Assembly (NCBI RefSeq): GCF_014647435.1 | Contig: NZ_BMPE01000002.1 | Location: forward strand, 62,001 to 126,000 | DNA length: 64,000 nucleotides | Direction: 5' to 3' | Origin: Deinococcus radiotolerans | GTDB lineage: Bacteria > Deinococcota > Deinococci > Deinococcales > Deinococcaceae | Shown: positions 63,885 to 64,000 of the stretch, piece by piece | How the letters are laid out: each line of letters opens with the position of its first letter | Position numbering within the stretch: the stretch's first letter is position 1 | Program-made: the position numbers and the translations under genes | The notes under the pieces: model-generated | Databases searched by the model: none | Seen by the model: the letters and a program-made list of their open reading frames with translations, nothing else | What the model was told of the DNA's origin: nothing

Positions 63885-64000
63885 CGTCACTCCTTTCCTC
63901 TGCTTGCAGTCTAAAGCGTCACGCGGGCGCGTGGAACGCGTGAGCCGCCGCTCGCGGTCAGCACTCAAGCTTCCGCCCACATTCTACCGACCGGTCAGGC

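Overview
The window is GC-rich bacterial DNA that looks like Deinococcus. The right side carries a caa3-type cytochrome oxidase of the A2 (YSHP) class with a subunit I+III fusion, plus SCO1, ruvB, pnp, accDA and ttcA, and many start codons are GTG or TTG. The genus is an inference from gene style and content; no rRNA is present to confirm it.

Region 1 (1 to about 19.6 kb) is accessory DNA. From the left it holds the first codons of a minus-strand gene cut by the window edge, two overlapping small excisionase-type HTH genes, and three spaced TGTCAC-N6-GTGACA palindromes. Next come a SpoT/MESH1-like HD hydrolase and a minus-strand operon with an 876-residue eCIS-core (DUF4157) protein and two paralogous membrane-anchored proteins, then two small unknown genes. 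A complete type I restriction-modification locus follows (hsdS, hsdM, hsdR, XRE regulator). Inserted in it are a bacterial dynamin-like GTPase, a secreted protein and an uncharacterised gene divergent from hsdM. HsdS has an unusual tail with four AT-hook-like motifs.

The island appears to end at a 45-nt tRNA 3'-half (18036-18080) followed by a terminator. A second, decayed element follows (18.1-19.6 kb): a second copy of the HD hydrolase, a 25-codon stub of the eCIS gene, a relic of its upstream neighbour, and a second 45-nt tRNA 3'-half. I read this as two related elements inserted in tandem at one tRNA site, with the intact tRNA probably off the left edge.

Region 2 (19.8-43.9 kb) is mostly housekeeping and envelope genes: lipoproteins, cutA, a LapA-like protein, the accD-accA pair, an ArsR-like regulator divergent from an MFS exporter, and two tandem BTAD/AAA signalling ATPases. 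It continues with a prolyl oligopeptidase, a LysE exporter, a HAD phosphatase, ttcA, a class A penicillin-binding protein, pnp, dkgB and a zinc metallopeptidase lipoprotein.

Region 3 (44.0-48.8 kb) is a tightly packed eight-gene operon: a DHA2 exporter, a YdeI-like protein, three VOC proteins, a RibD_C reductase, an HhH protein and an S51 peptidase. Several junctions overlap, which suggests a stress or detoxification unit.

Region 4 (48.8-64.0 kb) holds tldD/tldE, an aminoglycoside-phosphotransferase-fold kinase, a molybdopterin oxidoreductase, a RibD_C reductase with an SDR, a zinc-ribbon protein, a VUT/YhhQ transporter, a DUF1801 protein, an ArsC-like protein, ruvB, SCO1 and the coxB-coxA oxidase genes.
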